DNA of 37,500 nucleotides from Nitratireductor alexandrii. GTDB lineage: Bacteria; Pseudomonadota; Alphaproteobacteria; Rhizobiales; Rhizobiaceae. The notes beneath the pieces are model-generated. The model was not told the origin of the DNA, made no database searches, and worked only from the letters and a program-made list of their open reading frames with translations. This document shows positions 28,573-36,997 of the stretch, piece after piece; the first letter of the stretch is position 1; each line of letters begins with the position of its first letter. The stretch is taken from positions 1-37,500 of the forward strand of contig NZ_RBVY01000014.1 in the NCBI RefSeq assembly GCF_004000215.1. The letters are read 5' to 3'. Made by a program: the position numbers and the translations under genes.

Positions 28573-28589
28573 TACAAAATCGGTAAAAT
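28563..28589 (+). promoter_or_regulatory. Promoter of the ABC transporter operon
   Basis: A perfect TTGACA (28563-28568) inside the operator and TAAAAT (28584-28589, five of six) with a rather short 15-base spacer. Transcription would start around 28596, about 22 bases before the first gene. The short spacer suggests a weak or tightly controlled promoter. Confidence 0.55.
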
Positions 28590-28617
28590 CTGAAAACCGT
28601 CAATGGGAGCAACGATC

Positions 28618-29457
28618 ATGATCCACCATCTTCAATCCCGGCTGGCGGCCGTCGCCTTGGCGATCGTTGCCATGCTGGCCGTTTCGACCGGGGCCTTTTC
28701 CCAGGAAAAATCGACCTGGGACACGATCCAGGACAGTGGGGCGCTGCGCATCGGCGTCACCCAGGCGCCGCCGTGGTTCTTCAAGAATCCCGCCACCAAC
28801 GAATGGACGGGTCTCGGCGTATCCGTCGGCAACGCGATGGCCGAAGCGCTGAACGTGAAACTCGAGCCCGTCGAAGTGACCTGGGGCACGGCGGTGTCGG
28901 CCCTGCAGGCAAACCAGATCGACATCATGTTCGTGCTGGACGCCACGCCCCAGCGCGCGGTCGCGGTCGGCTTTCCGGCCCAGCCGCTGCTTTATTACGC
29001 GCTGGCGGTACTGGCCGACGACGAGTTGACGATCGAGACCTGGGACGATCTCAACAAGCCCGACATCAAGATCGCCGTGACGCAGGGCACAACGATGGAC
29101 AACTACGTCTCCGGGCGTCTGGACAAGGCGGAAATCCTGCGTTTCCCCTCCAATGGCGAAGCGGTCGCCGCCTTCCAGTCGAAGCGTGTCAACGCCGTGT
29201 CGCTGTTCCATCCGCCGCTGATCGCCATGCGCCAGAAGATCGGGCGCGGACAGATCGTTTTGCCCAAGCCGATCCGCCAGTCGACCTCGTCGGCCGGCGT
29301 GCGCCTGGAAGCCGATACACGCTTCCGCGATTGGGTGAACACGGCCATCTCCTACTACTACCAGACCGGCCAGACCCAGGAATGGTACGAGCAGTTCCTG
29401 AGCGAATACGGCGTCGACCCCGAAACGGTGCCGGCGATCCGTCGCGAGGACTGGTAG
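28618..29457 (+). CDS. ABC transporter periplasmic binding protein, polar amino acid family, atypical site
   Basis: 279 residues: a signal peptide (hydrophobic 9-26, cut near 28) and a family 3 (SBP_bac_3) binding domain. The arginine that holds the ligand carboxylate is present (Arg113 in DATPQRAV). The aspartate that usually holds the alpha-amino group (the second D in the GlnH-type RADAVLHD) is replaced: the aligned stretch is RVNAVSLF, putting Phe197 at that place and Asn192 at the first D. The ligand may therefore not be an ordinary L-alpha-amino acid. ATG 28618 is preferred over 28603 because GGGAG lies nine bases upstream. It is first in a six-gene operon with two permeases, an ATPase, an aminotransferase and a regulator. 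Confidence 0.9.
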   Translation: MIHHLQSRLAAVALAIVAMLAVSTGAFSQEKSTWDTIQDSGALRIGVTQAPPWFFKNPATNEWTGLGVSVGNAMAEALNVKLEPVEVTWGTAVSALQANQIDIMFVLDATPQRAVAVGFPAQPLLYYALAVLADDELTIETWDDLNKPDIKIAVTQGTTMDNYVSGRLDKAEILRFPSNGEAVAAFQSKRVNAVSLFHPPLIAMRQKIGRGQIVLPKPIRQSTSSAGVRLEADTRFRDWVNTAISYYYQTGQTQEWYEQFLSEYGVDPETVPAIRREDW

Positions 29458-29511
29458 CGCGGCCAAGGACGGGGCGCCGCGGCGCCCCGTCGCCACGGGC
29501 AGGAGCTGACG

Positions 29512-30192
29512 ATGGGGTATGAGTGGGACTTTGCGGTGGTTTTCCGCAATTACGACCTCTTGCTGCTCGGGCTTGTCAACACGCTCAAGGTCACGGGCCT
29601 GGCCTTGCTGTTCGGCGTGCCGCTCGGCCTGCTGCTCGCCTTGCTGCGCCTCTACGGAAACCGGGCGGTGCGGCTTCCCGTCGGATTCGTCATCGAATTT
29701 CTGCGCACGACCCCGCCAATTGCGCAATTGTTCTGGTTCTTTTTCGCAATGCCGATCCTGATCGGCGTCGAAATCGACCCGTTTCGGGCCTCGGTCTTGA
29801 CGTTTTCGCTGCAATCCTCGGCGTTTTTCGCCGAAGTTTTCCGCGGCGGCATCCAGTCGATCGATTCGGGCCAGTGGGAGGCGGCCAAGGCCATCGGCAT
29901 GAACCGCAACCAAACACTCGGCCGGATCATCCTGCCGCAGGCGGTCAAACGCATGATCCCGGCATTCCTGGAACGCGCCATCGAACTGATGAAAACGACC
30001 ACCCTGGTCAGCACGATCTCCTATGCCGACCTGCTTTACCAGGCCAACAGCATTGCCCAGTCGACCTACCGCACGATCGAGGTCTTCACGGTTGCCGCGG
30101 CGATGTATTTCGTCGTCATCCTGGCCTGTTCGATCGCGGTCCGGCGGCTGGAAAAACGTCTCGCGCGCAGCGGCGAGACGGTCGTGAACTGA
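29512..30192 (+). CDS. Amino acid ABC transporter permease 1
   Basis: 226 residues, about five membrane helices, HisM/HisQ type. The cytoplasmic EAA loop that docks on the ATPase is QWEAAKAIGMNRNQTLGRII (about 123-142) followed by LPQA. LRTTPPIAQLFWFFF (about 63-77) is the typical conserved helix of the family. It is the first of two different permeases, which should form a heterodimer in the inner membrane. It starts 54 bases after the binding protein gene and is followed after 11 bases by permease 2. Confidence 0.93.
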   Translation: MGYEWDFAVVFRNYDLLLLGLVNTLKVTGLALLFGVPLGLLLALLRLYGNRAVRLPVGFVIEFLRTTPPIAQLFWFFFAMPILIGVEIDPFRASVLTFSLQSSAFFAEVFRGGIQSIDSGQWEAAKAIGMNRNQTLGRIILPQAVKRMIPAFLERAIELMKTTTLVSTISYADLLYQANSIAQSTYRTIEVFTVAAAMYFVVILACSIAVRRLEKRLARSGETVVN

Positions 30193-30203
30193 GGGAGGGC
30201 GCC

Positions 30204-30869
30204 ATGGACCACAATTGGGATTTCGCCTCCGTCCTGGCCAACAAGACGCTGCTTTTGATCGGGCTGAAGAACACCCTGGTCCTGGGGTCGGTCTGCCTCG
30301 CGCTCGGCCTGTTCTTCGGTCTGTTCGTCGGCGCGGCGCGGTTTTCGGGAAAGAGCTGGCTTTATTATCCGGCCACGGCCTTCGTCGAACTGTTCCGCAA
30401 CACGCCCGTTCTCGTCCAGATCATGTGGTTCTTTTTCGCGTTTCCGATCATCGCGCCGTTCAAGATCGACGCCTTCACCGCCGCCACGCTGGGCCTGACC
30501 CTCAACACGGTGGCGTTTTCCTCCGAGATCTATCGCGCCGGGCTGCAATCGATCCACAAGGGACAATGGGAAGCCGGAAAGGCGCTGGGAATGAGCTACT
30601 GGCAGCAGATGCGCCGGGTGGTGCTGCCGCAGGCCGTGCGCCGGATGCTGCCGGCCTTCATGAACCGGGCGGTCGAACTGTTCAAGATGACCTCGCTCGC
30701 CTCGGTCATCGCCTATGGCGAATTGATGTACCAGGCCAAGGTGGTGTCGACGATCTCGTTCAATCCGATCGAGATGTATACCAGCGTGGCGCTGATCTTC
30801 TTCCTGGTGCTTTTCCCCGCAACGATCCTGGTGCGCCGCTTCGAGGCGCGCGACACATTCCGACGGTGA
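30204..30869 (+). CDS. Amino acid ABC transporter permease 2
   Basis: 221 residues, again five helices of the polar amino acid permease family, with LFRNTPVLVQIMWFFFAFPI (about 62-81) and the EAA loop QWEAGKALGMSYWQQMRRVV. It differs clearly from permease 1, so the channel is a heterodimer. ATG 30204 follows GGGAGG closely. Its stop TGA (30867-30869) overlaps a possible GTG start of the ATPase gene. Confidence 0.93.
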   Translation: MDHNWDFASVLANKTLLLIGLKNTLVLGSVCLALGLFFGLFVGAARFSGKSWLYYPATAFVELFRNTPVLVQIMWFFFAFPIIAPFKIDAFTAATLGLTLNTVAFSSEIYRAGLQSIHKGQWEAGKALGMSYWQQMRRVVLPQAVRRMLPAFMNRAVELFKMTSLASVIAYGELMYQAKVVSTISFNPIEMYTSVALIFFLVLFPATILVRRFEARDTFRR

Positions 30870-30874
30870 ACGCG

Positions 30875-31660
30875 ATGACAGAGGTTCTACGAATCGAGGG
30901 CTTGCACAAATCCTTCGCCGAACTGGAGGTTCTCAAGGGGATCGACCTGTCGGTGAACAAGGGCGAGACCGTGGTGCTCTTGGGGGCGTCCGGCTCCGGC
31001 AAGTCGACCTTGCTGCGCTGCGTCAATTTCATGGAAATCCCCACCAGCGGCCGCATCCACCTGGAAGGCAAGGCCATCGGCAGCGCCCGCAACGGCCGCG
31101 TCGCCTACGCGGAGCGGGAATTGACGCAGCTCCGGTCGCGCGTCGGCATGGTGTTCCAGCATTTCAATCTGTTCCCCCACATGACCGCGCTCGAAAACGT
31201 CATGGAGGGGCCGCGCACGGTGCTGAAATGCGATTCGTCCGAATGCCGCCGCCGCGGGGAAAAATATCTCGACAAGGTGGGGCTCGGCTGGAAGGCCGAC
31301 GCCTATCCGTCCCAGCTTTCGGGCGGACAGCAGCAGCGTATTGCGATCGCGCGCGCACTGGCCATGGAGCCCGAAATCATGCTGTTCGACGAGGCCACCT
31401 CGGCGCTCGATCCCGAACTCGTCGGCGAGGTTCTCGAAACGATGAAGGAACTGGCCGAGGAAGGCATGACGATGCTGATCGTCACGCACGAATTGGGGTT
31501 TGCCTACACCGTTGCCGACAAGGTGCTGTTTCTGTCCGAGGGCAGCATCCTCGAGCAGGGCACGCCGGCCGAGGTGCTGACCTATCCCCGCCAGGACGCC
31601 ACCAAAAATTTCCTCCGCGGCCACAATATGTTCCGCTTGCCCGAACCCCAGATTGACTGA
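30875..31660 (+). CDS. Amino acid ABC transporter ATP-binding protein
   Basis: 261 residues, GlnQ/HisP type. Walker A GASGSGKST (37-45), Q-loop VFQHFNLFPH (93-102), signature LSGGQQQR (148-155), Walker B IMLFDEA (168-174) and the switch histidine in IVTHE are intact. It powers the permease pair. ATG 30875 is chosen; an in-frame GTG at 30866 overlapping the permease stop would add three residues. A slightly unusual insertion between helices (PRTVLKCDSSECRRRG) carries two cysteines. Confidence 0.94.
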   Translation: MTEVLRIEGLHKSFAELEVLKGIDLSVNKGETVVLLGASGSGKSTLLRCVNFMEIPTSGRIHLEGKAIGSARNGRVAYAERELTQLRSRVGMVFQHFNLFPHMTALENVMEGPRTVLKCDSSECRRRGEKYLDKVGLGWKADAYPSQLSGGQQQRIAIARALAMEPEIMLFDEATSALDPELVGEVLETMKELAEEGMTMLIVTHELGFAYTVADKVLFLSEGSILEQGTPAEVLTYPRQDATKNFLRGHNMFRLPEPQID

Positions 31661-31668
31661 CCCTGACC

Positions 31669-32613
31669 ATGAACACCATCGATCGAATCGACAGCCGCAC
31701 CACCCACGATGCCGACGAGGACATCCGCAATCGCGATATCAAGATCTACGTCAACGGTGAGATCGTTCCGCGCGACGAGGCCAAGGTCTCGGTCTATGAT
31801 TCCGGGTTCATGCTCGGCGACGGAATGTGGGAAGGCATGCGCCTCTACAAAGGCAAATGGGCTTTTTTCGACGAACACATGGACCGCTTCTTCGATTCTT
31901 GCAAAGCGGTCTCGCTCGATGTCGGCACCGACAGGGCCGGCATTCTGGACGCCTTGACGCGGACGGCGCAAGCGAACGGGATGACGGACGACGTTCATTG
32001 CCGGCTGATGCTGACGCGCGGCGTCAAAGCGCGGCCGTTCCAGCATCCGCGCCTGTCGCGCTCGGGGCCCACGCTGGTGATCATCATGGAGCACTCGAAA
32101 CCCGTCGACAGCCTGCAGGGCCAGGGCATCCGGCTGGCCACCGTTCCCCAGGTGCGCGGCCTGCCGATGTCGCAGGACGCCAAATATAACAGCCATTCCA
32201 AGCTGAATTGCGTGATTGCGGCCCTACAGGCCGAACAGGCCGGCGCCGACGAGGCGCTGATGCTCGACCCGCACGGGTTCGTGAACACCACCAATGCCTG
32301 CAACTTCTTCATCGTCCGCCGCGGCGCGGTGTGGACCTCGACCGGGGATTACTGCATGAACGGCGTCACCCGGGCCAAGGTGATCGAGGTGTGTCGCGAA
32401 AACGGAATCCCGGTCTTGGAGAAGAATTTTTCGCTCTACGAGACCTACGGGGCCGAGGAGGCGTTTTTGACCGGAACGTTCGGCGCGCAGACACCGGTCG
32501 CCTCGATCGACGGCAAGCCGATCGGCGACGGCAACCGGCCCGTCATGGCGCGCATCCGCCAGCTCTACAAGCAACTGGTCGAGCGCAACATCGCGGATCA
32601 ATCGCATGATTGA
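31669..32613 (+). CDS. Class IV aminotransferase, atypical PLP pocket
   Basis: 314 residues of the fold-type IV PLP family (branched-chain and D-amino acid aminotransferases, 4-amino-4-deoxychorismate lyase). The Schiff-base lysine is most likely Lys172 in QDAKYNSHSKLN, and the phosphate-binding loops are MNGVTRAKV and TGTFGAQTP. The glutamate that binds the pyridine nitrogen (E in the usual VxExxxSN pattern) is Thr207 here: FVNTTNACNFF. The spacing from the lysine (35) fits Glu193-Lys159 of E. coli IlvE (34) with one inserted residue. It should move an amino group to or from a keto acid in the cytoplasm; the substrate is probably what the transporter imports. It starts eight bases after the ATPase stop and overlaps the regulator gene by eight. 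Confidence 0.87.
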   Translation: MNTIDRIDSRTTHDADEDIRNRDIKIYVNGEIVPRDEAKVSVYDSGFMLGDGMWEGMRLYKGKWAFFDEHMDRFFDSCKAVSLDVGTDRAGILDALTRTAQANGMTDDVHCRLMLTRGVKARPFQHPRLSRSGPTLVIIMEHSKPVDSLQGQGIRLATVPQVRGLPMSQDAKYNSHSKLNCVIAALQAEQAGADEALMLDPHGFVNTTNACNFFIVRRGAVWTSTGDYCMNGVTRAKVIEVCRENGIPVLEKNFSLYETYGAEEAFLTGTFGAQTPVASIDGKPIGDGNRPVMARIRQLYKQLVERNIADQSHD

Positions 32614-33325
32614 CAACACGCTGATCAAGCCGGTTTCCGACAGCACCCTGCGCAGCCGCACGGTCGACCAGATGAAGCTGCTGATCGTCTCGGGCGAGCT
32701 GCCGGCGGGAAGCCGGCTCACCGAAACGCGGCTGGCATCGGCCTTGGGCATAAGCCGCGGGCCGCTGCGCGAGGCGATCCGCGAACTGGTCGATATCGGC
32801 CTTCTGGTCAGCAAGCCCTATAAGGGGCTGTTCGTGCGCGAGGTGACGCGCGGCGATCTCGAAGAAATCTACTCGCTGCGCACCGCGCTGGAGCAGTTCG
32901 CGTTCAAGGAATGCTGGAGCAAACGCACCCCGGCCGCCCTCGCCGATCTGCGCAGGCGCAACGAAGCGCTCGCCGCCACCATAGAGGAGGGGACCAATCC
33001 GCTCGGCGCGATCGAGGACGAACTCCATCTGCACAGCTGGTGTTACGAAATGTCGAACCATCAGCTTCTGTTGCAAAGCTGGAACCGGCTGAAGCCGAAT
33101 CTGCAATTCTATTTCGCGATGCACCAGCAGGCGCATGCGCGCCGCGGCCCTTCGCGCCAGGCGCACGACACCTATATTCGCCTTGCCTCGGGCGACGATC
33201 TCGACGCGATGCTGGATCATCTCGCCGACCATATGCGCCAGGGCCTTCAGACCACGATCGGCTTCATCGAAACCGGCGAGCCGGGCCACGCGGCCAGGCG
33301 GGCCGGCGCCCGGACCGCGGACTGA
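32606..33325 (+). CDS. GntR family regulator with FCD domain
   Basis: 239 residues. An N-terminal winged helix (about 15-80; RLTETRLASALGISRGPLREAIREL is the recognition region) is followed by an all-helical FCD ligand domain (about 85-215). Likely metal ligands are Glu139, His143, His187 and His209; the first is usually Asp. FCD proteins are mostly repressors that release DNA when they bind a carboxylate effector. It overlaps the aminotransferase by eight bases, so it is made with the operon it probably controls through the operator at 28557. The C-terminus is Arg/Ala-rich. Confidence 0.92.
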   Translation: MIDNTLIKPVSDSTLRSRTVDQMKLLIVSGELPAGSRLTETRLASALGISRGPLREAIRELVDIGLLVSKPYKGLFVREVTRGDLEEIYSLRTALEQFAFKECWSKRTPAALADLRRRNEALAATIEEGTNPLGAIEDELHLHSWCYEMSNHQLLLQSWNRLKPNLQFYFAMHQQAHARRGPSRQAHDTYIRLASGDDLDAMLDHLADHMRQGLQTTIGFIETGEPGHAARRAGARTAD

Positions 33326-33414
33326 CGGGCGCCTGGCTTGCGCGCCGGCGCGCGCCTCTCCATAGTCCGTCGCAGACGACGGTGGCCGTGCGGCCGACCG
33401 AGAGGAGGCCGGCC

Positions 33415-33777
33415 CTGACACTCGATGAATACAACCGCTTTTGCACCGGGCTGCCCGCGACCACCCATGTCGTGCAGTGGGGCGGCGCGCATGTGTGGAA
33501 GGTCGGCGGCAAGGTGTTCGCGATTGCCGGCTGGACGGAAGGGGAGCACCTTGCCGTCAGCTTCAAGGTGTCCGAACTCGCTTACGAGGTCCTGCGCGAG
33601 CAGCCCGGCTGCCGTCCGGCGCCCTATCTCGCCTCGCGCGGCATGACGTGGATCCAGCGGGTTTCGTCGCAGAGCGTCGATGATGCCGCGCTTATGGACT
33701 ATCTCGCCGAAAGCCATCGCCTGGTGGCGTGCAAACTGCCGAAAAAGACGCAGCGGGCGCTCGGCCTCGAGGCGTGA
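33415..33777 (+). CDS. MmcQ/YjbR family protein, probable CTG start
   Basis: 120 residues of the YjbR fold, a CyaY-like alpha/beta protein proposed to bind DNA. Conserved blocks are LPATTHVVQWGGAHVWKVGG (16-35), GKVFAIAG and LPKKTQRALGL at the end. The family usually begins M-T-x-x-E-Y, and the only codon placed for this is CTG 33415 (read as MTLDEYNRFC), with AGGAGG six bases before it. In-frame GTGs at 33382 and 33388 lack a ribosome binding site and would add non-family residues. There is no in-frame ATG in this region. It follows the GntR gene by 89 bases; a functional link is not evident. Confidence 0.8.
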   Translation: MTLDEYNRFCTGLPATTHVVQWGGAHVWKVGGKVFAIAGWTEGEHLAVSFKVSELAYEVLREQPGCRPAPYLASRGMTWIQRVSSQSVDDAALMDYLAESHRLVACKLPKKTQRALGLEA

Positions 33778-33889
33778 GCGGCGCGGTCTTTCGCCATTTT
33801 CATGTCCGGTTCATCTGGAAGAAACCACACTGGCGGCTGGACGCCGCGCCTGCGCATAACGAGCAGCGCTTTTTTCTCGGAGACTGTCT

Positions 33890-35305
33890 TTGCCAAAACC
33901 CGGAACGATCCCGCTTCTCGCAGCTCTCGCCCTTGTCGTTCTTGCGCGTGCGTCCGCGGCGGTCGCCGCGATGCCTGTGACGGGGTTTGCCGAAGAGGAA
34001 GCGCGCTCTACTGCCGTGCCCGCTCTGCGATTGGCGCAAGGCGGCGATGTGGAGATTTTTTACGACCGGGCCGGCAACCGCGTCATCGTCGACGCCTATA
34101 CTGGCGAGGTGATCGCGATCGAGCGGCCGCGCCGGCTGCCGTTGCGCGAACGGCCCCTGCCGCGACGCGCCGGGCCGAGCCTCAACGATCCCGACGCGCT
34201 CGAGCGCTACCGGCGCTATCGCGAGCGCCAGCTCGGGCGGCCGCTGGCGCCGTTGCCGGACGAGCCGGCGCGCGATTATCGGCAGCCCTTTCCCGAAGAG
34301 GACGATTTCATCGCCCGGCGCCGGCTGCCCGCCATCGACGAGGACGGCGATCTCGCGCGCCGTGAGCCGCTTCCCCGTGATCGCCTGTCGGACGATCCGG
34401 TGACCGGGTCGACCCCGCGCAAGGACGAGGGCGCGACCGCACGGCCGCGCGGCCCGACCGGCGCGAGCGAGAACGTGGCCAGGCTGCAGGTGCTTCTCGA
34501 CCGGGCGGGCGTGTCGCCCGGCGTCATCGACGGCCGGATGGGCAGCAATGTGCGCAAGGCGCTGGATGCGCTTGCCGAGATGACCGGCGAACGGCTCAAC
34601 CCGGACGACACGGCGCTGATCGAGGCCGCGCTCGCCGATACCGGGGGGCCGGCCTTTTCGACCTACACGATCACCGCCGCCGACGCGGCCGGCCCGTTCG
34701 TGGCGTCGATCCCCGCCGACTACGGCGAAAAGGCCCGCATGGAGCGGCTCGGCTTCACGTCGACGGTCGAAATGCTCGCCGAACGTTTCCACATGGACGA
34801 AACCTATCTGCGCGTGCTCAATCCCGGCGCCGACTTTTCGCGACCGGGCACCCGTATCAAGGTTGCCGACCCGGGCAAGCCGCGCGCCGGCGCGGTCACC
34901 CGAATCGTCGCCGACAAGGGACGCGAGCAGGTCAGGGCCTACGACGCGGCGGGCAATCTGGTCGCCGCCTATCCGGCGACGATCGGTTCGGCCGACACGC
35001 CCTCGCCGTCCGGTACGGTGAAGGTGGAACGCATCGCCTTCGATCCCGAATACACCTACAATCCCAAGATCAATTTCAAGCAGGGCAACAACGACCGCGT
35101 GTTGACCATTCCGCCGGGGCCGAACGGGCCGGTCGGCACGATCTGGATTGCGCTGTCCAAGCCGACCTACGGTATTCACGGCACACCGGAGCCGGCGCGC
35201 ATCGGCAAGACCAACAGCCATGGCTGCGTGCGCCTGACCAACTGGGACGCGCACGAACTGGCCAAGATGGTCGCCAAGGGCGTGTGGGTGAGTTTCGTGG
35301 AATGA
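33890..35305 (+). CDS. L,D-transpeptidase with peptidoglycan-binding domain
   Basis: 471 residues, exported. Order: signal peptide (about 1-27), a long Arg/Pro-rich, probably disordered segment (about 75-190), a peptidoglycan-binding-like helical domain (about 193-235, VARLQVLLDRAGVSPGVIDG) and a C-terminal YkuD catalytic domain. The active site is HGTPEPARIGKTNSHGCVRL, with Cys446 as nucleophile and His444. It forms 3-3 crosslinks in the cell wall or anchors proteins to it, in the periplasm. A TTG start at 33890 is supported by GGAGA six bases upstream. The spacer of about 110 bases before it suggests its own promoter. L,D-crosslinks are common in Hyphomicrobiales, which fits. Confidence 0.92.
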   Translation: MPKPGTIPLLAALALVVLARASAAVAAMPVTGFAEEEARSTAVPALRLAQGGDVEIFYDRAGNRVIVDAYTGEVIAIERPRRLPLRERPLPRRAGPSLNDPDALERYRRYRERQLGRPLAPLPDEPARDYRQPFPEEDDFIARRRLPAIDEDGDLARREPLPRDRLSDDPVTGSTPRKDEGATARPRGPTGASENVARLQVLLDRAGVSPGVIDGRMGSNVRKALDALAEMTGERLNPDDTALIEAALADTGGPAFSTYTITAADAAGPFVASIPADYGEKARMERLGFTSTVEMLAERFHMDETYLRVLNPGADFSRPGTRIKVADPGKPRAGAVTRIVADKGREQVRAYDAAGNLVAAYPATIGSADTPSPSGTVKVERIAFDPEYTYNPKINFKQGNNDRVLTIPPGPNGPVGTIWIALSKPTYGIHGTPEPARIGKTNSHGCVRLTNWDAHELAKMVAKGVWVSFVE

Positions 35306-35413
35306 GCCAGCGCGCCGCCGGCCTTGCGAGGGCGCGGCGTGCGCGCCGTGTCGCGGCCAAGGGCTGGTCGTGGACCTCCAATTCCGATAGAGCGGGTTGG
35401 GAGGATCCCGCCG

Positions 35414-36976
35414 ATGGAGGCGCCTGTACCCGAGCTCTCGCCTGAGGAGACAGGCACGACGCGGCGTGTGTTCTGCCCGCCGCATGCGCGCAAATTCGTT
35501 CTCGTCTCCGCCATTCTCGCTTCGTCGATGGGGTTCATCGACGGTTCGGTGGTGTCGCTGGCCATGCCGGCGATCCGTGCCGACCTCGGCGGGACGCTGG
35601 TCGACGCGCAGTGGATCAGCAATGCCTACATGCTGTTTCTGTCGGCGCTGGTGCTGATCGGCGGCGCGGCCGGCGACGTGTTCGGCGTGCGCAACATCTT
35701 TCTTGCCGGGATCGGCCTGTTCATGGCGACCTCGCTGCTGTGCGCGCTATCGCCCGACGCCGACACGCTGATCCTGATGCGCGCCCTGCAGGGCATCGGC
35801 GCCGCGCTGATGGTGCCCGGCAGCCTGGCGATCATCGCGAAATCCTATCCGGCCCGCGAACGCGGGGCCGCGATCGGCATATGGGCGGCCTATTCGTCGC
35901 TGACGACGGCCGCCGGCCCTTTCCTCGGCGGCATGCTTTTGTCCTTCGGCCAGGACTGGATGTGGCGGCTGATCTTCGCCATCAACGTGCCGATCGGCCT
36001 GCTCACCATCGGCATGATCGTTCTGCGGGTGCCGCGCGACCGGCCGTCCGAGCGCCGCGCGCTCGACATTGCCGGCGCGGTTCTGGCCACCGGCGGGCTC
36101 GGCCTGATGGCCTGGGGGCTGACGGCGCTCGGCCTGCCGCCGGAGACGCGCGCCGCACCGCCGCTGGCATGGATCGGGGCCGGGAGCGCGGTGTTCGTCG
36201 CCTTCATCGTCTGGGAGGGCCGGGCGCGCGCGCCGATGGTCAAGCTTGAGCTGTTTCGCTCAAAAGCCTTTTCGGGCGCGAATCTGTACACGCTGGCGCT
36301 TTTTTTCGGCTTCGGCGCGGTCCTGTTCTTCCTGCCGATGACGCTGGTCTCGGCCTGGAACGCGCAGGAATGGGAGGCGAGCCTGATGTTCCTGCCCCTG
36401 TCGCTGCTGATCGCTTTTCTGTCGGGGCGTGCCGGGCGCCTGGCCGACCGGATCGGGCCGCGCCTGCCGCTGACGGTCGGCGGGCTGATGGTGGCGCTGG
36501 CCTTTGGCGGTCTCGCCGCGACCATGCCGTTGCGCCAGATGTGGCTGGTTACCCTGCCGATGCTGACCTTGATGGGGCTCGGCATGTCGATACTGGTCTC
36601 GCCGCTTTCGGCCGCCGTCATGCTGGCCACGCCCGACGAGGATACCGGGCTTGCGTCGGGCATCAACAACGCCGTTGCCCGCGCCGCCGGGCTGATGTCG
36701 GTCGCCGCACTGGGGGCGATGGCGGGGCTGGTGTTCGCGGCCCTGGCGCCGCAGGGCGCAGATGTCGCGTTCGGCGCGCTGCCGTCCGTGCCGCTCGACG
36801 CGGCGGCCGAACAACAGCGCGTCGCGGCGAGCGACCGGGCCTTTCAAGCGGTCGCCGTAACGGCGGCCGGGCTGTGCCTCGTCGCCGCGATCATCGCCTG
36901 GTTGACGCAGCCGCACTGGGCCGCGGGGGAAGGAGCCGTCCTCGACGGGGAGGCGGCGCCAGACCAAGCCGGATAA
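35414..36976 (+). CDS. MFS transporter, DHA2 (14-helix) drug exporter family
   Basis: 520 residues with about 14 membrane helices. DHA2 marks are the first helix with SSMGFIDGSVVSLAMPAI (about 37-54), the motif A region GAAGDVFGVRNIF (about 82-94) and motif C SLTTAAGPFLGGML (about 160-173). These proton antiporters export drugs, detergents or metabolites. ATG 35414 follows GGGAGG at 10 bases. It has no HlyD-type or TetR gene partner in the window. The substrate cannot be predicted. Confidence 0.92.
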   Translation: MEAPVPELSPEETGTTRRVFCPPHARKFVLVSAILASSMGFIDGSVVSLAMPAIRADLGGTLVDAQWISNAYMLFLSALVLIGGAAGDVFGVRNIFLAGIGLFMATSLLCALSPDADTLILMRALQGIGAALMVPGSLAIIAKSYPARERGAAIGIWAAYSSLTTAAGPFLGGMLLSFGQDWMWRLIFAINVPIGLLTIGMIVLRVPRDRPSERRALDIAGAVLATGGLGLMAWGLTALGLPPETRAAPPLAWIGAGSAVFVAFIVWEGRARAPMVKLELFRSKAFSGANLYTLALFFGFGAVLFFLPMTLVSAWNAQEWEASLMFLPLSLLIAFLSGRAGRLADRIGPRLPLTVGGLMVALAFGGLAATMPLRQMWLVTLPMLTLMGLGMSILVSPLSAAVMLATPDEDTGLASGINNAVARAAGLMSVAALGAMAGLVFAALAPQGADVAFGALPSVPLDAAAEQQRVAASDRAFQAVAVTAAGLCLVAAIIAWLTQPHWAAGEGAVLDGEAAPDQAG

Positions 36977-36997
36977 AATTACCGGGGTTGCCGCGAA

